A stretch of DNA of 64,000 bases. Origin: Planktothrix sp. PCC 11201 (GTDB lineage Bacteria; Cyanobacteriota; Cyanobacteriia; Cyanobacteriales; Microcoleaceae). Within the stretch, counting starts at the first letter, position 1. Each line of letters opens with the position of its first letter. Below the pieces are notes generated by a model that had not been told where the DNA came from, made no database searches, and saw only the letters and a list, made by a program, of their open reading frames with translations. This document shows positions 8,828 through 17,453 of this stretch, piece after piece. The stretch is taken from the NCBI RefSeq assembly GCF_900009135.1, contig NZ_LT797688.1, forward strand, positions 44,003-108,002, given 5' to 3'. The translations under genes were made by a program, and so were the position numbers.

Positions 8828-11800
8828 ATGATCAACCTCAACTTGACTGAACGGGATCGGGCGTCCACTCCTAACCCGAGGGTTTCTCAATCTTTATTGA
8901 TTTCTACCTTAGAAAACTTTTTAATTCAAGTCCCTGATGCCGATACCATTGATGTTGCAGCCTGGAGTCAACATTGGCATCTCCACTCGTTTCAACTGGG
9001 AGATTCTATTGATAATATAGCCATTTCTCCCCAAAAAACAGTTCACAGTGAACTGAACCAAAAATCCCTGATTTATCTGGTTGTTGAAGGTCGAGTCCGA
9101 CTCCTGGCCTGGGACAAAAATCTCAATCGGGAGATTTCGGTTTCAGTTATTGAACCTGGTGAAACCTTTGGCGGGGATCAAGTCGGATGGGAATACTCAA
9201 GTTTACCCTATGAAGCGATCGCCACCAGTGATGTGATTGTGGCTTCAATTCCTGCGGTCGAAATTATAGCCCAGATTAAACTACAAACCTACCTGCAAAC
9301 CGCCATCGAAAACCGACAACGGTTATTATTCTTCAAAACCCAAACGGACTTACAACGGTTGACCAGTCACCGACTACAAGAACTTTTATCTGGCTGCACC
9401 CAACACCAGATCAAGGCTGGAACTCCCCTACAATCAGCATTTCCAACGCCACAGAGCCGATTTTGGCTGTACCAAGGACAAATTGCGGGTACCGATACTG
9501 TTCCCCGGGTGGGCGATAGTTGGGGAGAACCCGATCCCATCCCCCCAGAATGGATCGCTACCACAGAGTTAGTAGTCTATCAACTTCCCACAGAAACCCT
9601 ACAGCTAACATCTGTACAAGGTGGGAAATCTCCAATGCGGAAACAGCAAACCACGGTAACAGTGTCTCCTCAACCCGCCACTGTTAAACTATCCCCGGTG
9701 ATCGTTCCCTCAACCCCCCAAACCCTCAGCTTCCCGAAACCCAAACGTCAACGAGTCTGGCGAGGATTTTGGCAACGCTATCCATTTATACAACAGCAAA
9801 GCTCCTCTGACTGTGGGGTTGCTTGTTTAGCGATGATTAGTCAGTATTGGGGGAAATATTTAAGTATTAATAGCCTGCGTAATATTTCGGATGTAGGACG
9901 ATCTGGAGTCTCCTTAAAAAACCTCACTCTCACCTCAGAACGCTTAGGCTATCAAGCGCGACCAGTCCGGGCAAGTTTGAATCGTTTAGAAACCGAAAAA
10001 AACCCTTGGATTGCCCATTGGCAGGGGGATCATTATATTGTGGTCTATAAAGTCCGCCGTGATCAGGTTGTGATTGCTGATCCGGCTGAGGGCAAAAAAA
10101 CCCTCTCTCGTCCGGCGTTTTTAACCGGATGGACGGGCTATGCTTTACTTTTGGAACCCACCGATCAATTCCAGGAACTCCAAGAGCAGAAACGCTCTCT
10201 CGGTCGGTTTGCCGGAGTAATTTGGCCCCATCGGTTTTTGGGATTACAAATTGTTTTGTTATCCCTATTAATTCAGATATTTGGAATTGTAACTCCTTTA
10301 TTAACCCAGATTATTTTAGATCGGGTTGTGGTGAATAAAAGTCTCACCGGTTTGAATGTATTTGCCTTGGGATTGTTATTATTTGGCGTGTGGAGTTTAG
10401 GGTTATCCTCAATTCGACAATATCTATTGAGTTACTTATCAAATCGTTTGGATTTAACTCTCATTGGTGGATTTATTAACCACGCCCTACAACTTCCTTT
10501 AAAGTTCTTTGAGTCCCGCCGCGTCGGTGATATTCTTACCCGGGTTCAAGAAAATCAGAAAATTCAACGGTTTCTAGTCGGTCAAATTTTGCTGTCGGCG
10601 TTGAATGTGGTGACGGGGTTTGTCTATTTAGGATTGATGCTTTATTACAACCTTAAACTCACAATTTTAATTTTAGGAATTGTGCCTTTAATTATCATTC
10701 TGACATTAGCAGCAACGCCCATATTACGGCAGATTTCCCGTCAATTATTTAATGCCGCTGCCGATCAAAGTTCAACTTTAGTAGAAATTTTTACCGGAAT
10801 TAATACGGTGAAAGCGGTCGCGGCGGAACCGGAATTACGTTGGCGTTGGGAAGAAAAATTAACCCAACAGATGAATGTTCAGTTTAAAGCCCAGAAATTA
10901 GGGATTAATTTGGGATTTGTCAGTGGGTTAATTAATTCTATTGGGAGTACATTTTTACTTTGGTTTGGTGTGAATTTGGTAATCCAAGATCAATTAACTA
11001 TTGGTCAGTTTGTCGCCTTTAATATGATGCAGGGTTATGTAATTAGTCCGATTCTTGCTTTAGTGGGATTATGGGATGAATTACAAGAGGTGTTAATTTC
11101 CGTGGAGCGGTTAAATGATGTCTTTGAACAGGAACCGGAAGAAACCCCGCAAAAACCGTTAATTGTATTACCAAGAATCCAGGGAGAAATTAACTTTGAT
11201 AACGTGACTTTTCGTTATCAAGAAGATGCGGAAACTAATATTCTGCAAAATCTATCTTTTAAATTTCCTCCGGGTAAAACTATTGCGATTGTTGGGCGCA
11301 GTGGTTCAGGAAAAAGCACCTTAGTTAAGTTAATGCAAGGGTTGTATCATCCCACAACGGGACATATTTATGTGGATGGACATGAAATTCGTCATGTTTC
11401 TCCCCCTTCTTTACGCACACAAATGGGCGTTGTTCCCCAGGATTGTTATTTGTTTTCAGGAACCCTTTTAGAAAATATTACGCTCTATCGAGATGAATAT
11501 ACTTTGGATCAGGTAATTGAGGCAGCTAAATTAGCCGAAGTTCATGGATTTATTCAGGGTTTACCTTTGGGATATTATACCAAAGTTGGAGAACGGGGGT
11601 CAAGTTTATCGGGAGGACAACGGCAACGAGTAGCGATCGCTAGAGCCTTATTAGGAAGTCCTCGAATTCTAATTTTAGATGAGGCAACCAGTTCTTTAGA
11701 TACCGAAAGTGAAAGCCGTTTTCAACGCAATTTAGAACAAATGCAACGCGACCGCACCACAATTATTATTGCCCATCGTCTCTCAACCGTGAGAAGTGCC

Positions 11801-11914
11801 GATTGTATCCTGGTTTTAGACAAAGGTATTTTAGTTGAACAGGGCAACCATGAACAGCTAATGGCAACTCAAGGACTCTATTACCATTTAGCCCAACAAC
11901 AACTGGCTTTATAG
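8828..11914 (+). CDS. HetC-like ABC exporter with C39 peptidase and two cNMP-binding-like domains
   Basis: About 1028 residues from the ATG at 8828; a TTG at 8744 in frame would make 1056. Domain order, numbered from 8744: two cyclic-nucleotide-binding-like folds (about residues 50-190 and 200-290), a Pro-rich linker, a C39 peptidase with catalytic Cys357 (SSDCGVACLA), His430 (WQGDHYIVV) and Asp in IADPAEG, six membrane helices (about 500-790), and an ABC ATPase with Walker A GRSGSGKST (851-859), LSGGQ (955-959) and ILDEATSSLD. The peptidase removes double-glycine leaders while the substrate is exported. Architecture and length match Anabaena HetC, and a HetP-family gene lies just downstream, as in the hetC-hetP pair. 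The two GG-leader proteins at 16.8-17.8 kb are likely substrates. Confidence 0.88.
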   Translation: MINLNLTERDRASTPNPRVSQSLLISTLENFLIQVPDADTIDVAAWSQHWHLHSFQLGDSIDNIAISPQKTVHSELNQKSLIYLVVEGRVRLLAWDKNLNREISVSVIEPGETFGGDQVGWEYSSLPYEAIATSDVIVASIPAVEIIAQIKLQTYLQTAIENRQRLLFFKTQTDLQRLTSHRLQELLSGCTQHQIKAGTPLQSAFPTPQSRFWLYQGQIAGTDTVPRVGDSWGEPDPIPPEWIATTELVVYQLPTETLQLTSVQGGKSPMRKQQTTVTVSPQPATVKLSPVIVPSTPQTLSFPKPKRQRVWRGFWQRYPFIQQQSSSDCGVACLAMISQYWGKYLSINSLRNISDVGRSGVSLKNLTLTSERLGYQARPVRASLNRLETEKNPWIAHWQGDHYIVVYKVRRDQVVIADPAEGKKTLSRPAFLTGWTGYALLLEPTDQFQELQEQKRSLGRFAGVIWPHRFLGLQIVLLSLLIQIFGIVTPLLTQIILDRVVVNKSLTGLNVFALGLLLFGVWSLGLSSIRQYLLSYLSNRLDLTLIGGFINHALQLPLKFFESRRVGDILTRVQENQKIQRFLVGQILLSALNVVTGFVYLGLMLYYNLKLTILILGIVPLIIILTLAATPILRQISRQLFNAAADQSSTLVEIFTGINTVKAVAAEPELRWRWEEKLTQQMNVQFKAQKLGINLGFVSGLINSIGSTFLLWFGVNLVIQDQLTIGQFVAFNMMQGYVISPILALVGLWDELQEVLISVERLNDVFEQEPEETPQKPLIVLPRIQGEINFDNVTFRYQEDAETNILQNLSFKFPPGKTIAIVGRSGSGKSTLVKLMQGLYHPTTGHIYVDGHEIRHVSPPSLRTQMGVVPQDCYLFSGTLLENITLYRDEYTLDQVIEAAKLAEVHGFIQGLPLGYYTKVGERGSSLSGGQRQRVAIARALLGSPRILILDEATSSLDTESESRFQRNLEQMQRDRTTIIIAHRLSTVRSADCILVLDKGILVEQGNHEQLMATQGLYYHLAQQQLAL

Positions 11915-11930
11915 CCCTCACTAAGCACCA

Positions 11931-11975
11931 AGATCCCCCCTAACCCCGCGCGTGGCAGGGGAGGCAGGGGGATCT
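11931..11975. repeat. Hairpin downstream of the exporter gene
   Basis: AGATCCCCC and GGGGGATCT (11931-11939 and 11967-11975) are perfect 9-base arms 17 bases after the exporter stop codon. No T-run follows, so it is a hairpin that might protect the 3' end rather than a classical terminator. Confidence 0.55.
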
Positions 11976-12061
11976 GAAATTTACCATCAAAAATCAAACA
12001 GCCCCAAACCCTACCTTCATCTTCTCCGATCTCCTCTGTTAACAAAACTTTTCACAAAAAT

Positions 12062-12076
12062 CTGCCAATCTGGCAG
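12062..12076. promoter_or_regulatory. Palindrome CTGCCA-N3-TGGCAG upstream of hlyD
   Basis: A perfect 6-base inverted repeat with a 3-base spacer, the best-conserved copy of the palindrome found upstream of the cargo genes at 17-19.6 kb. It lies in the 522-base gap between exporter and adaptor genes, about 360 bases before the hlyD start. The spacing and symmetry suggest an operator for a dimeric regulator; the regulator is unknown. The rest of the gap holds T-rich runs and CCCTATTCCC-type repeats near 12319-12344. Confidence 0.65.
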
Positions 12077-12436
12077 TCTCAAATTATAAATTACCTTAGT
12101 ATAAACACAGAGGATTTTGATAAAAACAAGAACACTGGCCTAAACGTAGGATCATTTAAACCCTAGAGACTGGTTATAGGGTGTTTGCGTGCGGTAGTTA
12201 GTTGAATAGCACCTATAATCGGTCACTGCTTTTTGTTAACAGTCGATTTATAGCAGTCGCGGGCATCGCGGTTAGGACTCATACCGATCCAGAAAACCTG
12301 ATGGTGGGGTCTTTTCTCCCTATTGCCTATTCCCTATTCCCTGCTATAACATCGCTGTTTTCCGGTTCAATCTAATTTCATTTTAAAAAAAACAATTAAA
12401 ACACCAACCTTTGTTGGCCAGTTTTTACATCAGCTT

Positions 12437-14113
12437 ATGAAACCGTACACACTGTTCTCCCCTCTCAGTAAAAACACTGATGATTCAGACTCCCAATTGT
12501 CTGTAACGGTGCAGGAGGAATACTTAGAGGATTTGCAATTTAGTCTGGAACACATAGAACAAACCGATCAGATTTATGGCGGTATTGCCGGTTCCGTTCC
12601 CTTTCCTCCCCTAGCTCCCCCCCAAACAGTCCCCAAAAAATCCCCTCCACCAGCTAGTGTTCCGACGGCGAAACCAGACTGGTCAAATGCCTTACAGTCC
12701 CTACTGGATCAACCTCCTGCCTCTTTTCCCCTGCAATTAATGTTAGGAGGATTTATTTTTTGTATCGCCTTTGGTGCCTGGGGATATTTTGGAACCGTTG
12801 ATGAAGTCGGTCAAGCTAGAGGTAAATTAGCACCCCAAGGGGAAGTTTACAAAATCCATCCCGTTGAGTTGGGAAAAGTTTCCCGAATTCCGATGAAAGA
12901 GGGACAAACTGTTAAAAAAGGCGAGGTTTTAGCCGAACTAGATCGACAAATTGCCACCCAAGAATTAGCGGGATTACAACAACAACTCACCGCCTTTCAA
13001 GCCGAACTGATTCAAAAACAAGGGTTAATTGAACGGATTCATTTAGAAGCCCAAACCCAAGCTGCGATCGCTACCGCTCAACTTCAATCTCAACAGGCCA
13101 GTATTGAACGAGTCCAAAGCCAAATTGCATCGAATCAGCGATTACTAGGTCAACTCAATTTTGAAGCGTCAGCGACTCAAAAACGAGTTGAATCTTTACA
13201 ACCCTTAAAGGCAGAAACCCAAACCCTAATTGAAAAATTGCAGGAGGGAGAATCGGCAGCGAAAGAACGACTAGAACGGCTACAACCCCTGTTAGAAAGT
13301 GGTGCTATTTCTAAAGACATATTGTTTCAAGCCGAACAAAATCTGCGAGATCAACAAAGGGGCATTGTTCAGGCTCAATTATCAGAAAAAAATAGTACCC
13401 AAGAACAGATTTTTCAAGCCGAACAAAGTTTCCGAGATCGACAAAGATTAATCACCCAATCTCAAGGAGAATTAAAACAATCTCAAGTTGAAGTTGAACG
13501 ATTAAATGCGGAATTAGCCCAGAAACAAGCGGAAGCCAAAACAATTCAGGTAGAAACCCAGCAAAAAATTCAACAAACCGAGTTAGAAGTAACTCAATTA
13601 AAAGCTAAAATTGCCGAAACACAAAATTTAATTACAACGGCTGAAGCCAAACTTCAAGACAGATATCTCTATTCTCCCATTGATGGAGTTATTTCTGCCT
13701 TGAATGTGTTTAATGTGGGAGAAGTCATTCAACCCGGACAAACCGTGGCTGAAATTACGCCCAAAAATGCACCCATGATTTTAACGGCTAGTCTCCCGAA
13801 TGACAAAGCTGGATTTGTGAAAACGGGAATGTCAGTTAAAGTCAAATTTGATGCTTATCCCTATCAAAATTATGGGGTATTTGAAGGAACAGTTCGCTCA
13901 ATTTCCCCCGATACAAAAGTCGATCAAGCAATTGGCCCCGTTTACAAATTGGAAATTGTGTTAAAAAAAGACTATGTTTTGCAACAGGATCAGAAAATTC
14001 AGTTAAAACCTGGACAAACGGCTAGTGCGGATATTATTATTCGTCGTCGTCGGATTATGGACATTCTACTTAATCCTATTCTGCAATTGCAGAAAAATGG
14101 TATCAATTTGTAA
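12437..14113 (+). CDS. HlyD-family periplasmic adaptor of the exporter
   Basis: 558 residues. A Pro-rich cytoplasmic N-terminus (about 1-95) precedes one membrane helix at about 100-120 (LMLGGFIFCIAFGAWGYF). Then comes the split lipoyl/barrel-sandwich domain (GKVSRIPMKEGQTVKKGEVLAELD), a long Gln/Glu-rich coiled-coil hairpin (about 175-415) and the second lipoyl half (YLYSPIDGVISALNVFNVGEVIQPGQ). It bridges the inner-membrane ABC exporter to an outer-membrane TolC-like channel, which is not encoded here. It lies directly between the exporter and the HetP-like gene on the same strand. Confidence 0.93.
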   Translation: MKPYTLFSPLSKNTDDSDSQLSVTVQEEYLEDLQFSLEHIEQTDQIYGGIAGSVPFPPLAPPQTVPKKSPPPASVPTAKPDWSNALQSLLDQPPASFPLQLMLGGFIFCIAFGAWGYFGTVDEVGQARGKLAPQGEVYKIHPVELGKVSRIPMKEGQTVKKGEVLAELDRQIATQELAGLQQQLTAFQAELIQKQGLIERIHLEAQTQAAIATAQLQSQQASIERVQSQIASNQRLLGQLNFEASATQKRVESLQPLKAETQTLIEKLQEGESAAKERLERLQPLLESGAISKDILFQAEQNLRDQQRGIVQAQLSEKNSTQEQIFQAEQSFRDRQRLITQSQGELKQSQVEVERLNAELAQKQAEAKTIQVETQQKIQQTELEVTQLKAKIAETQNLITTAEAKLQDRYLYSPIDGVISALNVFNVGEVIQPGQTVAEITPKNAPMILTASLPNDKAGFVKTGMSVKVKFDAYPYQNYGVFEGTVRSISPDTKVDQAIGPVYKLEIVLKKDYVLQQDQKIQLKPGQTASADIIIRRRRIMDILLNPILQLQKNGINL

Positions 14114-14143
14114 AACACTATTTACTAATTAGGAGTACAAGAA

Positions 14144-14533
14144 ATGTCTGCTCAATATTCTTACAATAACTCGAAAGTCGCTAAAGCGATGAGTGAAGAA
14201 CAATTTGAACAAATCATAGATGCGATTTTATCGGGAAAATATTCTTGGGCTTGTGTTTTAATTTTGCGTTTTGCCGGGTATAACCCACTGCATTATATTC
14301 CCTATCGCACCTATAACCGAATCACTAAGGATCATAATTCTAATCTCCAGCCTCAAAGTCAGACAACCTCTGTTAAGTCAAGTCTTAATACCCAGACTAC
14401 ACCTTCTGGGGCGGTCAAACTTCGGGACTTAACTTATTTAGAGACCATTCCTGAATTGAGTCGGGGGGTTTTGGGAGGATTTCGGTATTTAGAGGTTGTA
14501 GAAAACGTTCCTGGTTTTTGGAACGTGAACTAA
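14144..14533 (+). CDS. HetP-family protein with a leader-like C-terminal motif
   Basis: 129 residues, starting 31 bases after hlyD with a good AGGAG site, so probably cotranscribed. Residues 17-62 match the HetP family core that I know ([20 protein letters not shown], then [19 protein letters not shown]). HetP family members control commitment to heterocyst development in Anabaena, where hetP lies next to hetC; in a non-heterocystous organism the role is unknown. After a Ser/Thr/Gln-rich linker, residues 94-112 read [19 protein letters not shown] and 115-120 YLEVVE. The same DLxYLE(V/T)...GG pattern opens the two small proteins encoded at 16.8-17.8 kb. I infer this tail may be a docking or cleavage motif for the C39 exporter. 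Confidence 0.85.
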   Translation: MSAQYSYNNSKVAKAMSEEQFEQIIDAILSGKYSWACVLILRFAGYNPLHYIPYRTYNRITKDHNSNLQPQSQTTSVKSSLNTQTTPSGAVKLRDLTYLETIPELSRGVLGGFRYLEVVENVPGFWNVN

Positions 14534-14640
14534 ACCTGAGCACATTTCAAGAACAAGTTAAAATTTTCGGTTTAGCTGAGTTGATTTTTCTTCTGAATCA
14601 AATTTTAAAAATCCCCTTTTCACATCTTTTTCTATCGTTA

Positions 14641-14790
14641 TACCAAATCCGGTTAGGATTGGCTATTGATAAAATCGGTAAACCGGATTTATAGCGCTAC
14701 GCATTACGGTTAGGACATTTCTAAATCCTGAAAAGCCTTCACAGCTTACTGTTACCTGTTCCCTGTTCCCCAAAGCGTAGCGCTATAGAA
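14641..14790. repeat. Nested inverted repeats, MITE-like
   Basis: Within the 351-base gap after the HetP-like gene, AAATCCGGTT (14645-14654) pairs with AACCGGATTT (14681-14690), and a 13-base arm TATAGCGCTACGC (14690-14702) pairs exactly with 14775-14787. The inner part has GGTTAGGAC, a word also present at about 12266. No reading frame is present. The structure is consistent with a small non-autonomous element or a repetitive palindrome cluster. Confidence 0.6.
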
Positions 14791-14792
14791 TT

Positions 14793-14817
14793 ACCCGTAT
14801 TTAATCGGGTTTTTTTT
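14793..14817 (+). terminator. Rho-independent terminator after the hlyD/HetP-like operon
   Basis: ACCCG-TATTTAAT-CGGGT followed by a run of eight T. The stem is short (5 base pairs), but the T-run is strong. It lies 260 bases after the HetP-like stop, downstream of the inverted repeats, and before the convergent DUF4347 gene. Confidence 0.6.
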
Positions 14818-14884
14818 GCTGTTCATCGTAGGTTAATCAACTTGAGTTCGACGGATGCTGAATAGTCATCTGAAACCCGGAGAA

Positions 14885-16669
14885 TCACCCAAAAATGATA
14901 GTATCTCCGTTGGCTGCACTAAAGCCCGTACTGCCAGCAGTCCTATAGAGCGTATTGAACCCCTCGCTGGTGTAGTTCCCCCAAGCATCGGGGCCGACCC
15001 CACTAGAGGATGTGAGTCGGTTGGAGATCATATTGCTGCCTCCAACCTTAGCAGTCGCTCCAGTAGCGTTGTAGATACCACCCCCCTTAGCCGCACTGTT
15101 CCCGGAAAGCAAGCTATTGTTTCTCAGGGTTAGGTTTCCAGATGCTGTACCATTATAGATACCGCCACCTTGTCCGGCTGTGGAATTGCTCAAGATGGTG
15201 GTGTTCGTTATATTGGCGGTTCCGGCATTAAAGACACCACCACCAGCACCACCACTACTCGTTGCCTTATTGCTTTGAATCAGGGTGTTGTCCAGAGAAA
15301 CCATTGTGCCATAGTTGCAAATCCCACCCCCGAGGATGCTTGCTGTACCATCCTTAATCACACTGGTAGTGACAGTCATAGAGGCTCCAACATAGTTACA
15401 GATACCGCCACCTCGGTTGAGCGCCGTATTCTTGGAGAATATATCATTGTCTACGGTCAGGGAAGCATTAGTATTATTGCAAATTCCACCTCCGTAAGTT
15501 TTTGCTTGGTTGGTGTTAAAGGTGCTATTTCTTGCCTCCAGACTGCCGAAATAGTTGAAAATTCCACCCCCGTTAGCAGCAGAGGTCGTATTATTAGCGA
15601 TGTTGCGGTTAAAGGTGCCACCATTGACCAACATATTACCATAGTTGAATATCCCACCGCCCTGAACGGTTGCAACGTTATCGTTAAGTGTACTGTTGAA
15701 GAGTCCTAGAGAACCCAAATAGTTGTAAATACCACCACCAATATCAGCTTTACCGTTAGCAATGGTGACTCCTCCAATAGTTGCATTCACTGAATAAATC
15801 ACAAACACGCGACCGGCATTATTGCCACTAATTGTGAGCAAATTTGCCCCCGGGCCATTAATTGTGACATCGCCGCTGATTAGCAGTTGCCCACTCGTCA
15901 GGGTAATGGTATCTGGAGTCGTATCAGCCATCGTTCCTGTAAAGTTGATCGTATCAGCACCCGCCGCAGCATTGGCATCTAAAATAGCCTGACGCAAGGA
16001 GCCAGCCCCACTATCACCGTTATTGGTTACTGAAAACGTTGCCAGGGTGTGATCGTAGCCTTCCTGTACCCAGGATGGTAAAATGTTAGAGGTTTCGATC
16101 GCCCCAGTCAAAAACTCTAAGTTCCAGTTTCCCCCCACAGACGCGCTACCCGTCAGGTCTTTAGAAGCTCCTACATCGGCTCCAGTTAACTGGTCAATCT
16201 GTTGCACAAAGTCTTGCCCCGCTTGACTAGCTGCTACATTGCAGCCATAAAGGAGAATATCCGCATCTTCGGTCAGCGCTCCTCTCCAATTAGTCAGAGC
16301 ATCGGCATAGTTACCCAAGTTATTGAGATTGAGATCGGTTGTTCCGAGTTGTAAATGGCCATCGCTACCATGGGAGAAGATAGACAAACTCTTAATGTCA
16401 CTCAGACTTGATAGAACTTGGGTAATCTGAATTACTTCGTCTTGTAGCGAATCGAGTACCCATATATCTGTATTCGGCTGCAAACCCTTCACTAAGTCTT
16501 GATAGTCATGAATATTGGAGTCAATGAAAGCAATATTAGAAGACTGAGAAGTTTGTCCAAGGGTGTTGAAATGATCCTGTCCAGTTCTCCCTAAATAAGC
16601 CGTCGTACTGGATGCGGCGGCGGGAATACCAGAAAATTCTGAATTGTCAGGCGAGTGCCACATTTCCAT
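14885..16669 (-). CDS. DUF4347-domain secreted beta-helix protein
   Basis: 594 residues with AAGGAG before the ATG. Residues about 45-205 form a DUF4347 domain (NIAFIDSNIHDYQDLV, LSIFSHGSDGHLQLG, DILLYGCNVAASQAG), usual at the N-terminus of very large cyanobacterial surface or type-I-secreted proteins. Residues about 210-590 are a right-handed beta-helix with repeated GGGIxNxxG and NxxxxxGGGIxN units, similar to polymorphic outer-membrane and pectate-lyase folds. There is no Sec signal. The protein is short for a DUF4347 protein and ends without an obvious RTX or PEP-CTERM tail, so the usual C-terminal adhesin part may be missing. Its place beside the exporter suggests it is a cargo; an adhesive role is an inference. 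Confidence 0.85.
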   Translation of the reverse strand: MEMWHSPDNSEFSGIPAAASSTTAYLGRTGQDHFNTLGQTSQSSNIAFIDSNIHDYQDLVKGLQPNTDIWVLDSLQDEVIQITQVLSSLSDIKSLSIFSHGSDGHLQLGTTDLNLNNLGNYADALTNWRGALTEDADILLYGCNVAASQAGQDFVQQIDQLTGADVGASKDLTGSASVGGNWNLEFLTGAIETSNILPSWVQEGYDHTLATFSVTNNGDSGAGSLRQAILDANAAAGADTINFTGTMADTTPDTITLTSGQLLISGDVTINGPGANLLTISGNNAGRVFVIYSVNATIGGVTIANGKADIGGGIYNYLGSLGLFNSTLNDNVATVQGGGIFNYGNMLVNGGTFNRNIANNTTSAANGGGIFNYFGSLEARNSTFNTNQAKTYGGGICNNTNASLTVDNDIFSKNTALNRGGGICNYVGASMTVTTSVIKDGTASILGGGICNYGTMVSLDNTLIQSNKATSSGGAGGGVFNAGTANITNTTILSNSTAGQGGGIYNGTASGNLTLRNNSLLSGNSAAKGGGIYNATGATAKVGGSNMISNRLTSSSGVGPDAWGNYTSEGFNTLYRTAGSTGFSAANGDTIIFG

Positions 16670-16757
16670 ATATACTCCTTTCTTTTTTATAGAGTTTTAC
16701 TAATTGTTGATTGAGTTTTATGAAAGCCCAAATGTAAGTCGTAAGAGATCGGTAATC

Positions 16758-16800
16758 ACTGGTCACGTAACACCCACCTCAAGGCTATTACATGACCAGT
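16758..16800 (-). terminator. Hairpin after small GG-leader protein gene 1
   Basis: Arms ACTGGTCACGTAA (16758-16770) and TTACATGACCAGT (16788-16800), 13 pairs with one wobble, directly after the stop codon of the gene on the minus strand. A closely similar hairpin with the same ATGACCAGTAT flank follows the second small gene (17403-17443). There is no T-run on the minus strand, so it may be an attenuator or mRNA stabiliser. Confidence 0.55.
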
Positions 16801-16807
16801 ATCCTGC

Positions 16808-17098
16808 TTACAAAGCGATAGCTGCAACGGAGTTGCTAGAAGATAAAGAACTGGTGCCATAAGTTGCCACAGCTAAGGTATTAGCCATTGTGAAGCTGTT
16901 AAGAGTTCCGTCGTAGATTCCAGGATCGGTAACGGCTTTAGCACCCGCAGAAGCGTAGTTACCGGGAGACAAGGATGGGACATTGATATTCAGAGTAAAC
17001 GAATTTTTGGTGCTGAAGCTGATGGTATTTTTCAAACCACCTTGAACCGCCACAGTTTCAGAAACAACTTCCAAGTAATTCAGATCAGAAATATTCAT
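16808..17098 (-). CDS. Small secreted protein 1 with double-glycine leader
   Basis: 96 residues from the ATG at 17098, chosen because AAGGA lies just upstream; the longer frame from 17176 adds a Lys-rich stretch with no homologue in the sister gene. The leader NISDLNYLEVVSETVAVQGG has Glu at -8 and Val at -4 relative to GG, as in C39-processed peptides. The predicted mature part is about 75 residues, rich in Ser, Ala and Thr and poor in charge, with NYASAGAKAV and LAVATYG segments shared with the sister protein. There are no Cys residues. Likely exported and cleaved by the HetC-like transporter. Function unknown: bacteriocin, signal or matrix protein are all possible. Confidence 0.8.
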   Translation of the reverse strand: MNISDLNYLEVVSETVAVQGGLKNTISFSTKNSFTLNINVPSLSPGNYASAGAKAVTDPGIYDGTLNSFTMANTLAVATYGTSSLSSSNSVAAIAL

Positions 17099-17187
17099 TG
17101 TTTTGTCCTTTTTTTTGATAAGTTCTTTGTCAAAAGTAACTTTTTTTAGTTCTGTATTTAAGATAGGGAAGATCATCAGACCTGTAT

Positions 17188-17200
17188 TGCCATTTTGGCA
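17188..17200. promoter_or_regulatory. Palindrome TGCCA-TTT-TGGCA upstream of small gene 1
   Basis: A perfect inverted repeat 90 bases before the start codon of GG-leader gene 1. The flank GATTAATTTTGAC is shared with the copies at 18028 and 19448. A weaker copy, TGTCA-TTT-TTGCA, lies at 17276-17288. Probably an operator or activator site. Confidence 0.7.
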
Positions 17201-17275
17201 GATTAATTTTGACTGAGGTAAAAAAAACTAAAGTAACCTAATCTAATATTAATCAAGTCAAAAACATGAACAAAT

Positions 17276-17288
17276 TGTCATTTTTGCA
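17276..17288. promoter_or_regulatory. Degenerate palindrome copy
   Basis: TGTCATTTTTGCA aligns with TGCCATTTTGGCA with two changes. It follows the same TAATCTAATATTAATCAAGTCAAAAA-type flank that precedes the copy at 19533 (broken words: CTAATATTAATCAAGTC here, CTAATATCAATCAAGTC there). The whole regulatory block of about 100 bases has therefore been duplicated between genes. Confidence 0.55.
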
Positions 17289-17339
17289 ATATTCATATTG
17301 ACAAGTTCATCACAATCCAATCTGACTGACTAAGCTAAT

Positions 17340-17382
17340 GATAAACAGATAACAAAAACTCAATTTCTGTTATCTGTTTATC
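17340..17382. repeat. Perfect 15-base inverted repeat
   Basis: GATAAACAGATAACA (17340-17354) and its exact reverse complement (17368-17382) with a 13-base loop. It lies between the two small GG-leader genes in the 355-base gap and may separate their transcripts. No T-run follows on either strand. Confidence 0.75.
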
Positions 17383-17402
17383 GTGAAATTGAATGATTAC
17401 GG

Positions 17403-17443
17403 GGTCATAGGTAATATTCACCTAAATGCCATTACCTATGACC
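17403..17443 (-). terminator. Hairpin after small GG-leader protein gene 2
   Basis: GGTCATAGGTAAT (17403-17415) and ATTACCTATGACC (17431-17443) are a perfect 13-base inverted repeat just past the stop codon. It is the counterpart of the hairpin at 16758-16800, so the 3' structures were duplicated with the genes and kept. Confidence 0.6.
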
Positions 17444-17453
17444 AGTATGCTTC

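Noticed and set aside
15170-15709. 179-residue plus-strand frame
   Set aside because: Shadow of the beta-helix gene on the other strand; the repeats keep frames open by chance.
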